Below, in pieces: positions 9,854 to 21,018 of a stretch of 64,000 nt of DNA. The notes beneath the pieces were generated by a model. The model saw only the letters and a list, made by a program, of their open reading frames with translations. It made no database searches and was not told the DNA's origin. Positions within the stretch are counted from its first letter, which is position 1; each line of letters starts with the position of its first letter. The position numbers were made by a program, and so were the translations under genes. Source of the DNA: Copromyces sp. CBS 386.78 (taxonomy: Eukaryota; Ascomycota; Sordariomycetes; Sordariales; Sordariaceae); NCBI GenBank assembly GCA_030685235.1, contig MU839118.1, forward strand, positions 62,001 to 126,000, in the 5' to 3' direction.

Positions 9854-12800
9854 ATGGGGTAGTCTGGTAGTCTTTTAGCTGCTGCCCTGTCTAGATCTAG
9901 GGTTGCTTGCTAACAAAGAGTTAGTAGTAGCGCCTGGAAAAAGCAGCAGTAAAGCAGCGGCAGCAGCAGACGGGGTTGGCGTTGATGGCAAGCGACTAAA
10001 CAGCGCATGTGTTCAGCGCGGGCTGTCTGCCGCGACGTCTGTTTTACGTCAAGTCCGTTCTAGACACGCGCGGGAGAATGTGTATATGATGACGAAAAAA
10101 ATGGCACATACGTGCAGAGATGAGTAGATTGGATGGAAACGGTTTCTTCTTACATGTTTTCCTCACTTGTATACAGGATAATGAAATGGGCGGGCGGAGG
10201 AACAGCAAGCAGGCAAGCGATTGTTGATACCAAAACCAAATCTTGCTTTTGCTTGTCTATATATGGTAGTACCTATGGCAGAACTAGTGTAGGAAGGGAG
10301 GGAGGGAAACGTTAATCCATTTTTTGTGTAGTATGTTCTTTTGTTGCGCGCAAAAAGATCGATGTTTACTGTCATGTTATACACGTTCCTAAGGTACTAC
10401 ACATGACTGTTAGATACTCTATCGGAAGCAATAGGTAGCTGGTTAGGCTGTCGATGCGATTCCGCCGCTTATGGGAGATTGCAGCTAATACGGTATTGTC
10501 TTTGGGCTGAACACTGGCCGTCATGTAAACAAGAAGGACCATGCCGTGGTTAGCAAGAGGAGGAGGTAGAACCCGGCCTCACCATCACGATGCTCACCTC
10601 TCCATGTACCGCTCCGAGACAGCAATACACAAAATTCAAGAAGACTGCCGTACAGACATCAAACAAAACTCAACAACTTCCTCTTAGGTGCTTGGATACC
10701 TTAACCAGATACGACCGCGGTAAGATGACGGAGGGCTGCTGGAGAGGCGTGGTTACACAAGTCACACGACACGAGCTTAACGATGTGACGAGGTGACGAC
10801 GGGAGGTGACGAGCCAGCTGTCTCGTTCTGTGAGCCGACTGGTTCAGGCTGTTCAGCATCTGGAAGTTCTCCCGGGAGCACATGCATGAGTTCAAGAACT
10901 GGGCCTAGCCACATGCAGGCAAGCGGGAAGGAAAGAAGAGCCTCACCCATACTGACTGACCTTCACATGAGAGTCTCAATCGAGTAATTCCTTTCGCCTA
11001 TAATACTTAATGACAACCCACTCAATGATTGATTAAGTTACTCGCTGGTTCTGAGAAATGACCAAAAGGAAAGACACTCAGTCTATGTACTCCGCGGTAC
11101 ATATAGGTTTTGGGGAGTGGGACATAACGACGAATCGAAGTACACCTACGTACCACACTGATCCAAGCCCGAGGACCTGGGTCGTTCTCCCTGGTTACCT
11201 TGCTTGTACGTACAACCATGTAGTGTAGGACATTACATCTCGGATGTTTTCTACCTTAACCAATATTTACCCACTTGAGAATGAACTCCAGTCGGTGCGC
11301 CGCCGGTGAGCATGTGCACGAAACGTTTGACGGGCATGAACGTGGCAAGTTGCTTGCACACACACAGACACAGTTGGACACACCAACACTTTTTTTTTTT
11401 TTTTTTTTTTTCCTGCAAGAATTATATGGGCAAGCAGGCGGTTGAACGGTATCAGGATGTCTGTCGAAACGTACCATGTGCGAAGTGCCCTGTGTCAAGT
11501 GATTTATTGGCGGTCGCTCGCTCAGTAAGCCTCCCTCCATTGCATGTGATGTCGCCGCCCATTACCACCGCAGGGACAGACACTCAATGCCCACCCACCC
11601 ACCCAACGCTCACCCACCCAACCAACTCATAGGTTTGTTTTATGTTCTGATGGTTCCAACGTCTTGTGCTTGCTGCCCGGTGTGGTCCGCAGATTGTTCG
11701 GCACAATCAATGTATGTGGAAGTTCCATACCTTACTTACAGGCAGTACCGTAATTTCTCCATGAAAGAAAGATCCGCGGCGGTACACGGAGTTGAACCTA
11801 CCTACCTAACAACCAGTACGGTAAGTAACTCCCGTCGTATTGGAACCCTGATCGCGATCCCGTCCGTTTTCCATGGAACACCCAGTGAGGTGGTAAAGTT
11901 ACCTTACCGCAGAGTACGTAATATTAGGAAGGTAGGTACACCCAAACGGAAGTGGAAGGAGCGGCCGATGTCAGGCGACAAAGATTGGCGTCAGCGAAGG
12001 CATGAATTTCGGATTGTAATTTCAAAGCACTTGCCTCTCGCTCTGTGTCTACCGTATGTGTGATGAAAGATCGGTACGTATCACTCTGTTGACCTTTGAT
12101 AAGTACCTCTAGCCATCCCGTGATGCCTGTTTCTTTTCCCTCTCCCCGTAGCTTTTTAGTTGCTATGTGCCCAGAGACACACAGAGATGAACGCGCAGAA
12201 ATGCATTCGTGGTTCTCGACCTGATTGATATCTGCTTGCTCTATGGAGAGACTTCCTGTCCCAGTCGAACCCCCTATCGTATTGAGGTTCATACTGACAG
12301 AGACTGGTCTTTCTGGACCTACTGTAACTGATGGCACGCATCTTCATAGGTAGGAGCTCAAGCAGACCAGGAACAGGAGAACCAAGAAGAAAAAGTTGAC
12401 GGACGAAGCCAGGAGCGGTGGGGGTTATACTTGATCAGGGAAGAAGATGACGACGAAAAGCTGCCAGCTGGGTATTTCCCTTCCGGACCGTCTTTGCAGT
12501 CCCAGCTGACCACTCGGCCTTCTATACTCTTTGCGTCATCTGGCTGGACAGTAACAATTCCATCTACGTGCTTGATATAAGCGCGCGAAGAGGTTTACAC
12601 AACCGACCAGTCGGATTCGCTGGATACCGAGGAGCTTGGCGCCAATGGCTGATGGTTAACGACCGTTACGACCACAGAAAGAGAGGTGTTAGCCCGCCTG
12701 GCGAAGAGCCGCATGCTATGATACCAAATGGGCGTTTACGAATACCGGTTTGTTTATATAATGTTGCATCTGATTAGATCTAGAAGATGGTGGGTTGTTG

Positions 12801-15800
12801 ACCAGAGGACATCAGTAGGCGCTGAATGTTTTTTTTTTTTTTTTTTTTTTTCTTGAGTGATATGTCCTACATAGCACTGTTGTCAAAACAGTACGCTGGC
12901 GTAACGAGTCAAACACATCTCAGCTGGGACCTGAAGCTGACGTCCAGACCGTTGATGCGAAACAGATCCACCGTCGAAACTGCAGTCGCAGTGTCGCATG
13001 CTGTTGTAGAGTGGTTATACCTGGGACGCCTGTTTACTCGAAACGGACTCTTTTGAGTTTTTGCGACTTCTCCATTATAGGGTTTGTTGGAGGTTTGGGT
13101 GTCCGTTGTTTGGGTGTTAGGCTGTGAGTGGAAGCGCTTAAGCAGCCGAGGCTCTGTTTGTGACGAGGTGCATGTTTGGCCTCTAAAGCGGCCAGCGGAC
13201 GGCGGCAATCTGGGCTATTTTAGGATCATCGGGTCAATGGACCGGGGAAACTATGGTAACTGGAGAGGGCTTTTAGATTGTGGATGTTAGGAGAGACTTT
13301 TATTGTTGGTCATGATGCCATCGCAGACTGGACCATGAGCCAGCGCGCCGCAGGGCGGAGGGGTTGGCAGAGACGGGACTTGGACACACGGAGTCTCGAA
13401 GCATATCAGATAAGCGACGGTTGGTACCTAGAGGTAGATTGATCGTCCAATGTTTCAAGTCAGAGATGTTTCGGTTGCATCCGTTTCTCGTCTGGAGGGG
13501 CGCAGTTTCGCGGCAGATGGTCTTGCCCAGTTGACCGTTGATGTCCTGATGTTGTTGATGTCGACGGGAAGGGCAAGAGCGAAGTCGCGAGTGGACCGTG
13601 AGGAGGCGCATCTTGCAGGGTTCTCCACAGATCGTGTGGTGGGGCTGAGCCCCAATCAGGCATAGCGTGAGACGTGCCTGAGATGGCCAAGACTTTTGGC
13701 GAGTTTTAAGGGCCTCCATCCCAAACCGCAGGGGTATTGGCTGGAAGTCTCCATGTTTATGGGCTCATAACAGCTTTGCATTAAGATCGTGTTTCGACAA
13801 TGAGAACATGGACAGAACCGGGAGGCGACGCAGACACCGAACGGAAGACGACAAATCCGTGGTGATGGTATCCCCTCATTCGCCTGAGCCGCACACGTGA
13901 AGGCTTTGATCTGCCAGTCAGTAACTTTCCGAACTCTGAGGAGAAAGGAAGACGGGAGATGTCGATGAGATATTCCGGAAAGAGATGACCGGATTGCTTT
14001 ACTGTTTGGACCAAAGGAAACATTTCAGCAGCCGACTTCAGAGAGGAACAGAAGAATATGTCAGACGCCCAAACTAAACACACGAAACAGGCAGAGATGA
14101 TTGGCTTTATCAAGCCTTCCCCTCGTTGATCTAATGCATGGGAAGAAACTTCAAAGGAAGGAGACGCCAACACAGACGCCAGGATCGTTTTAGTTTCTCT
14201 GGCAAGAGCCTCAACACGGAATTTTTCAGGGGAAGGAGCCAATCACCACAGAATGACAGGCACCAGATGGTTTGGTGACACACAGGGCATGAACGACTGC
14301 CACCTGAGGGGAGAGGGGAATGCCCCTCGAACGTCAAACACACGACCATTTCTTCCCTCGTACCTGCACTTCCAGACCACGGCAGCGAGGGCTTCGACCC
14401 CGATTCGACTCGGGATATCTAAAAAACTTGGGTATCGAAGGAACCCAGTTGTCTCATCGTCTTCCCAAACAGAGCGAGTGCACAACTCCATCCAGTTGTT
14501 TCTCCGACATTCCATTCCGTGTTCTTGCCGGGCGAAACCCTTGTGCATTCACGTCAACCTTCTTTGAGCAGAAACACCATCACCAGCTCGCTTGCCATCA
14601 CGACGAAAGCACCTGAAGACTGAACAACCAGCACAACCGTCGATGAAAACCTTGGGCCTCGAGGCCATTGGACAAACCCGACAGAATTGTCAGAGGAGCC
14701 GGCCAACAAACAGACGGCAACCGACCATCTCGGCTGGTGAGATGGGTGTGCCGCACCCCAGCATTCTGGCCCCAAGCAATCACATCTCTGTGTCCCCGAG
14801 TCAGAGCGCTTCATGAGACTAATACCGAATCTCAACCAACAGATCAATCACCGGTGATGTCGGGAGGCGAGGACGGGCCCACTAGTGTGAGTGCCGTCCG
14901 AATCCACGGAGCTCGCCGTGTGAATGGTGATCGTGACGAGATTCTCTTCCGACCAACTCCGCAGCCATTGCGCGTGACATGGCCCAGACCTCTGATCAAC
15001 TACGATGCATTGAGGCTTCGCTCATCAGCAAGGGTTTGACATGGTCGTCTGCCAGATTAGGTTTGCGCACGTCCTGTTTCTGACTTCGATCGGCAAGGGT
15101 TCATCTGGGCTGGAGAATGCCATTGTCGAGATGGCGACTTTATCGTCTCTCTTTCACATCTACGCTCTGCTGAGTTTATGATGTCGGGGACTGTTCAACC
15201 TCTGATCCAGCCCCTTTTCCAGAATGTAGTTCATTCCATGTTTTCACTGCCGCCCTCGGGATGATACATCAGACTCCATCCTCGAGACACAGATGTGGTT
15301 GTACTTCTCTCGCAGTCTTGCCTAGACCTGCCTCTCCCCTTAGCCTCATCGAGGGTATCCCCCAAACATCTGTAACAAGGCCAAGAGTCTGTGGCTTGCC
15401 CCCACTGGTCTGCCCTACTGGATGTTCCTGTGTCCGAGAATCATGCAACAAATAGTGGGCATTATCGTCCTTCCCCCTCCCCCTCCATGGGCTTCCTAGG
15501 CCTTTTTCGGTTTCTTGTTTATACTTCTTTTCCAAGACCCCTCGCCGGACCATTTCCACTTGTTATCATTACACTGTCGCGTGTTTGTCCCCTTTTCTTC
15601 TCCCTTCGCTTCTTCTCTCAAGGCTAAACAGAGTCACTCCTTATTGTCGATCAACAATATCAGCTGTTCAATTTGTCTATCATTTATTCAAAAGGGCATT
15701 CACTCCTTGGACCGTATAAGCTGGTTCTTTACAGTCATTCTCACCCAACGTTTCCACAGCAAGTTATTATACAGCCCAACTGCTGTTGTACCCGAGGACA

Positions 15801-15979
15801 GATCTAGCCTGATCAACACCATCTTGGAAGAGAACGACTTTCGATACTAAGAGCAGCGAGTTTTGCCCATTTTTAACAACAAACTTATCGACATAGCTTC
15901 CTTTCTTGGGACGCAACGCCAGGCGCGACTTTTATACCACACTACACAAGACGCAACCGAGACACGTTATCAAGTCGAC
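9854..15979. other. 6.1-kb gene-free stretch
   Basis: I see no supported gene. The first 500 bases are the probable 3' UTR of the mannosyltransferase. Pure T runs occur at 11390-11411 (22) and 12829-12851 (23). ORFs of 100-158 codons (for example 11587-12063 plus, 13300-13719 and 13781-14242 minus, 14253-14567 plus) overlap on opposite strands and have no recognisable domain. The last 700 bases are pyrimidine-rich, as in a long 5' leader of the downstream regulator. A non-coding transcript here is possible but not visible from sequence alone. Confidence 0.5.
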
Positions 15980-17072
15980 ATGTCTCCCACCGTGGCTGTG
16001 ATGACGGCACCCGTCACGTTTGCCCCTACTTCGGATACCATGGACCGCCGTGACTACGGTATTACCAAGACCAAGAAGGCAACCTCTACTGGTGGTGGGC
16101 GGGCATGGAGCGAGGAAGAGGTATGTTTTGCCATCTTTTGATCAAGGTTCATCGATCTCTAACATCCCACAGGAAGCGTATCTTATCCAGACACGCATGC
16201 AAAAGATGCCCTACAAGCACATTGCTGCCCACCTAAAGAAGACCGAGCTTGCCTGCCGATTGCACTTCCATCAGCTCAGCCATGGCAGCAACCGCCGGAA
16301 GCGCACAACATCACTCTCGTCTCATGGCTCTAACCAGTCACCGCCCATGCGTGGCGCTGTGGTATCACCGGTCAGTGAGCTTGATGCTGCTCCCAGCCGT
16401 TCGATATCGCCTGCAGGATCAACATACTCCTACAGCTCGACCAGCCCGAATGCCATTCAGCTTCCCAGCATCATGTCCGCAACTAGCTCGGCCAACACAT
16501 CCCCTCGGCTGCCAGCTATTCTGCCCAAGCCAGCTGCCATGAGCCTGGGCTTGCCTGCGCTCTCTGGTTCTGCCAGCAGGTCTACATCTCCCGCGCCGTC
16601 ACACACTTACACACCATCCCTACATCCTCACAGTGCCACCTCTGGGTACCGTTCTGCACCGAACAGTTCTCATGGATCGCTTCGTCTGGACTGTTCCGCC
16701 TTGCCACCGGCGCCTACATCGGCAGCTACCCAGGTGCCCTTCCCTTCCACTCAGCCGGTCGATATGAGCCGACTCTCTGCAGTCTACAAGGCACACCGGG
16801 CATCCTTCTGGGCCTCAGTAGCTGCTGACTACGGCAACGGAGTCAGCCCAACAGTATTGGAGCAAGCATGGCGTGGCGGAAACACGCAGACACCCATCAC
16901 TCCTGTTGGAAGTCCTGATGACCAAGTCTATGCGCTCCCTCAAATCAAGCCTAACAAGACTAGGATAAGTGCCATTCTAGGCATTGATGCTAACCCCAGG
17001 AGTCCGAGGGAGCGGGAGATGGTGAGGAGGTTGGAGGAGGAGAGGTGTTCCCTTGGCATGGTTGACGCATGA
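15980..17072 (+). CDS. Myb/SANT-like DNA-binding protein (346 aa)
   Basis: Two exons, 15980-16120 and 16173-17072; the 52-base intron has a GTATGT donor, a CTAAC branch site and a CACAG acceptor. The intron splits a Myb/SANT-like helix-turn-helix at about residues 41-90: a W-S-E-E-E start, a central Y-K-H-I-A-A-H-L-K-K-T helix and an R-L-H-F-H-Q-L-S end, followed by a basic N-R-R-K-R patch. The middle (about 95-270) is a long Ser/Pro/Thr/Ala-rich disordered region. A short conserved-looking segment at about 255-300 (S-R-L-S-A-V-Y-K-A-H-R-A-S-F-W) and a charged C-terminus follow. The layout suggests a sequence-specific nuclear regulator; targets are unknown. The start was chosen as the first in-frame ATG downstream of the pyrimidine-rich leader. 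Confidence 0.8.
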
Positions 17073-20000
17073 TATTTCATGTAGATAATCTTTCTAGGGC
17101 TTCTGCTCCGGACAAGATATATCAAATTTTCCTTTTTGGTCTTGTACAAGTTTTGTTCCCTTTTTATTGGCTTCAGTGGTTATGATTAGGATGTATGATG
17201 GGCTTTTGTTCTTTTCTCTCCTGTCGTTTCATTTGGATTCTTTGCGATATTGTTTGACAGCATGTTGCCGATACAGACGGGTGGTTGGTTTGGGAAAAAA
17301 AAAGGGGGGGGAGGGCTGTAAGGGAGTTTGGGCTATAGCACCTACGGTACGGGATGGAACGGGTATGAAAGATGACAACTCGAAGACGTTATGGCACTTG
17401 TACGAAAGGAAACACATATGGCTGCTTAGTCCAGCTTCCACGCTGCGGGCAAAGTTTATGATGGGCATGTATCTGGTAGGGACAAGATCTGGGTTGGCGT
17501 ATGTTGGCAAAGCTGGGAAGGCAAAATGGGAAGGCGGTTGAGCATAGCAAAGCGAATGTAAAAGCGAAGGCATTTTCATCACCAACACCTGTTGTATTTT
17601 CATCGTTCCAAGACCTAGTTCGTGCTACAATTATTTGCGGGATAATCGTGAGCCTTTTCGCCGACTTCTTTGCCTGACATCAACATCTCGATCACACACG
17701 TGAATTAAACGGGCCTGATATCGGCTCCATGAGGTTGGCCAGTATCTCCCATCGCCCGGATGCCATGAAGACACCCTTCGCTAAATGTCAAAATGCAGTT
17801 GGCCCAGGCAACCTGCATCATGCCCTGTGCTGCGCTGCGCTGCGATGCACTGCGATGCAGAGGAGACGGCCCGGATGCGGTGCGTTATTAGACGTTAGAT
17901 ACCGTCAATAGCCGGCCTTCAGGACTCGGATGAATGGAGATCGTGGTAAATGGAAGAGAGGTCATCGTCGAGGTCATCGTCGAGGTCATCGCAACTGCAT
18001 CGAAATTGAGAACAAGCCATGTTCAAGAAACACATTGTTGGCGATTTTGTTTTGGACTTTGTAGCTGCCCTATGAGTCTATAGTGCAGGAGCAATGGAAC
18101 AGCCCTAGGCGTTTAGCTTATCGCTTATCTTATTCGCGTCGGAAAGGGCGGTTCCACTTTGGTGTTCCGACCTCGGCGTCCCGCGGTCTTCCAACTCTCA
18201 AATGTTTTGTCCGCCAACAACAGAAGCAACCATCAGCACTTTCGCTTACACCGTCCCACTTGATGCTGCACGAAGTACGAAGTAGCTCCTTCCCTGTACC
18301 AAATTGAAGCGCTGATGTACAACCTGGACGGTCACTCCTGCCAGCGATTGCCTGATATTCAACCTTTTTCTTCTGTGCGACCTTTCGTCAAAGCCCTGGT
18401 TGCAGTTGGAGACGAGCGCGGAGTACAACGAACGAAATCCCAGTGCCTCGTCTCCCGTCTTCTCTTCTTCTACATACCCAACATCTCGATCTTCTACTTC
18501 ACAATCCAACGTCTCTACCCGTAATTGAGCCGTGTTTTCTGCCCACTTGTCTTTCCCATCATGATCCCGAATAAAAGACGCGGCTCGTTGATCTTCACCA
18601 TTCCACCCGGCAACCAACTTTGCCATGCGTGCCGTCTCGGCGTTTCGAGGACGACGCCCAACAGCCTGTCTTCACGTTTCCGCTCTGCCAAAGAACCGAA
18701 AGATCCTTGCGACGTTGCGATGTTGCAATTTATGCAAGGCCAGCTTTCCGTCCATTTCAGCTGTTGGTTGCTGAATTGAGAGTTGGGTAACACGGTCCCT
18801 TTTCCGGGCCGCGGCGGGACACCGTTCTGTGCGACGACGCCTCAACTTCACCCTTTGATGTCCCGAGTACGCGCAGGTTGATTGACCGAAGAAGACACCA
18901 CTTGCAAATCTAGAAGCCCAGATCGACAACTGAAGCTACAAGGAGATCCGGAATACCATCCATCCGAGTCCATGAGCCTAGAAAGGCTTCGGGCGATAAC
19001 ACGACATTCACAAGGGCTGATGTCGTCCTGAAAGTCCTGATATCAAGCACCATTCGAGTTCAAGGTACAGCACCACAGTATCCAGCGCATAGATTTCCAC
19101 CAGTTCCACACGGACATGTCTTCGGGTCTCCCTTGACGGTTCGAGCCAACGACATGGCGTCTCACACATGTCACCACACAGCCAACAAGTGTAGCGCACA
19201 ACTGCACACTGCACGCAGCGTAACCCAACGTTCGGACGCCGGACGGGTACACCCGCATAAGCAACATACACCACAAGGCAGCGTACAGACTTTCCATCAT
19301 TACGACATTGCCGATGCAGCTTCGGATCTCCATCCTGCCATATGCTAGCATGCGCTGCCATGTGGCCCCAAATGACTGCTTCTTCGTCGGTAAAAGACCG
19401 GGAATAATATCTCGACATTGGGACGACAACCCTCCAAATGCAAAGCACGACGAACGAACCGGATCGACATCAATATTCCCGGCGGTCCTCCTTAAAATCA
19501 GGTTGGACCCGCTGGCCTATCCGATCCAGTCCGGGGCCGAGGCAACGCCAAGCTTCGGCCCAATCCGGTCGGTCGCCTTGGACGACGAACCACGGCCACA
19601 CGGTGGTACTCCGCTGGATATACTCGACCCATCTGTTCCCGTGTCTCGTCCAGAAGGCTTCTATCGGTTTTCTTTCAGACATTTGTATGACGGCCCACAA
19701 TTCGAAGCTGCAGTCAGTCCTCTTGGCAGGTCTACCGTCCAAGTAGCCAAAGGTCCAGACGGTTGGTGTCCTTCACTTGACTGTTGGTCCGGTGTGAACT
19801 GTGAAGGTTCCGGGTTGGGCCTGCCGTCCGTCGATAACGCATCGCCGGTAGGTTCCACATTGTTTGTCCGTCCCTATGATACCCTCCCGTTCAAGTGTTC
19901 AGTGCATTCCATTCACTTCAGCTTTCCGTTTCCATTTCCGTTTCCAGGGCCAAGTACCCAAAGCTTACACTCACGCCAAGACCGGCCCGTTGGCCACCGG

Positions 20001-21018
20001 GAATACCAGGGAATGAGTTTCAAGCTCTTGCGATGGTTAACAAGATCCGGATTTCTTGACCCACGAGGTTGTGCATCATTAGCACCTTCTGCCTTTTGGG
20101 CTTCTCGAATTCTGCCCTATCCCGGACTGCATGGGTGTTGAAGATTTAACCGCTAGCACGCACGCCTAACGGTGGAGACTTTCGAGTCGTCCACAAATTC
20201 CGCTCTGACCAATTATCATTGTGGAAATTGGCTTGACACAGCGATCCCAGGTTTCCACCTCGCCTAGAGCTTGATCCAGCACCCGTGGTTTTACCGTTGG
20301 GTGGTATTGTACCTACAACCACATTAACCCAACTGAAAGTAACCAGATGGGAATCGAAGAGCAATGGGAGTTCGGATCCTCAAGCGGTGGGCAATCCACT
20401 CCATGTGACTCCTTGCTAGTGCTTGGTGACATGTCCCGCAAAGTGTGTGCGTGTGTTATGTGTCATAGCAGAGCAACGTTTTGTTCCCATGTCCCTCGTC
20501 CCGTCCTCTATAATACCGCTCCGAAGTAATTGCTGCCCGTACATAAACCTTCAAGACCCAGCCAGCTGGCTGTCATGTGAAGCCCCTCCTCCTCTTTGCA
20601 AGAAAGGTTGCAATGAAACGCTGGACCAGCAGATCATCATAATTCACACGGCAGGAATTCCGTTTTGCATTACCATTGACCACATAGTTGGAGTGCCATT
20701 GACCTCGAAGTACCATTACCTCGAAGGACAATTCACTCGAATCTCCGATACGTACCCGCCTGGCCAGCTGGATTTTTGGACCAGGGAGTTTTATATAAAA
20801 GACCCTCCTCCGTGCCACTCTCTCCCCAAACTTTTTCTCGAAACAAAGCAACACCACCTAGCGGATTTAATTCTTTGTCTGCCTCGGCATTTTCGACCTC
20901 GCAACAGCTTGAACTTCCTCTTTTTAGCTGAGGGACAAGCTTATCTTTCGTCGACGACAACCGTCAACTTGAAACACCGCCCAGAGATATATTCGCCAAC
21001 TCCGGTTCGATATCAACA
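17073..21018. other. 3.9-kb gene-free stretch, including the dehydratase promoter
   Basis: No supported gene. The longest frame (19308-20141, 277 codons) is Ser/Pro/Arg-rich without domain or intron logic. Tandem motifs include a three-copy 12-mer (GAGGTCATCGTC) at about 17958-17992 and a TGCGC/TGCGA repeat at about 17826-17860. The promoter of the downstream dehydratase occupies the right end (TATA-like box listed separately). A TGACTC hexamer, the core bound by fungal Gcn4/CPC1 activators, lies at 20406-20411, about 600 bases upstream of the ATG; alone it is weak evidence for cross-pathway amino-acid control. Confidence 0.45.
20792..20800 (+). promoter_or_regulatory. TATA-like box of the dehydratase gene
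   Basis: TATATAAAA lies 218 bases before the start codon of the dihydroxy-acid dehydratase family gene and is followed by a CT-rich stretch (CCTCCTCC, CACTCTCTCCCC) typical of fungal transcription start regions. The placement is plausible for a core promoter but not tested. Confidence 0.5.

Noticed and set aside
11390..12851. Two long T runs as ends of a retroposon
   Set aside because: The sequences flanking the two runs are unrelated and no target duplications are seen; simple homopolymers are the better explanation.
14386..14420. T-arm-like motif (CGATTCGACTCGGG) suggesting a tRNA
   Set aside because: The stem does not pair correctly and no acceptor stem or anticodon arm can be drawn around it.
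19308..20141. 277-codon plus-strand ORF
   Set aside because: Ser/Pro/Arg-rich, no domain, no splice logic; shares its sequence with long ORFs on the other strand, so probably chance in GC-balanced DNA.
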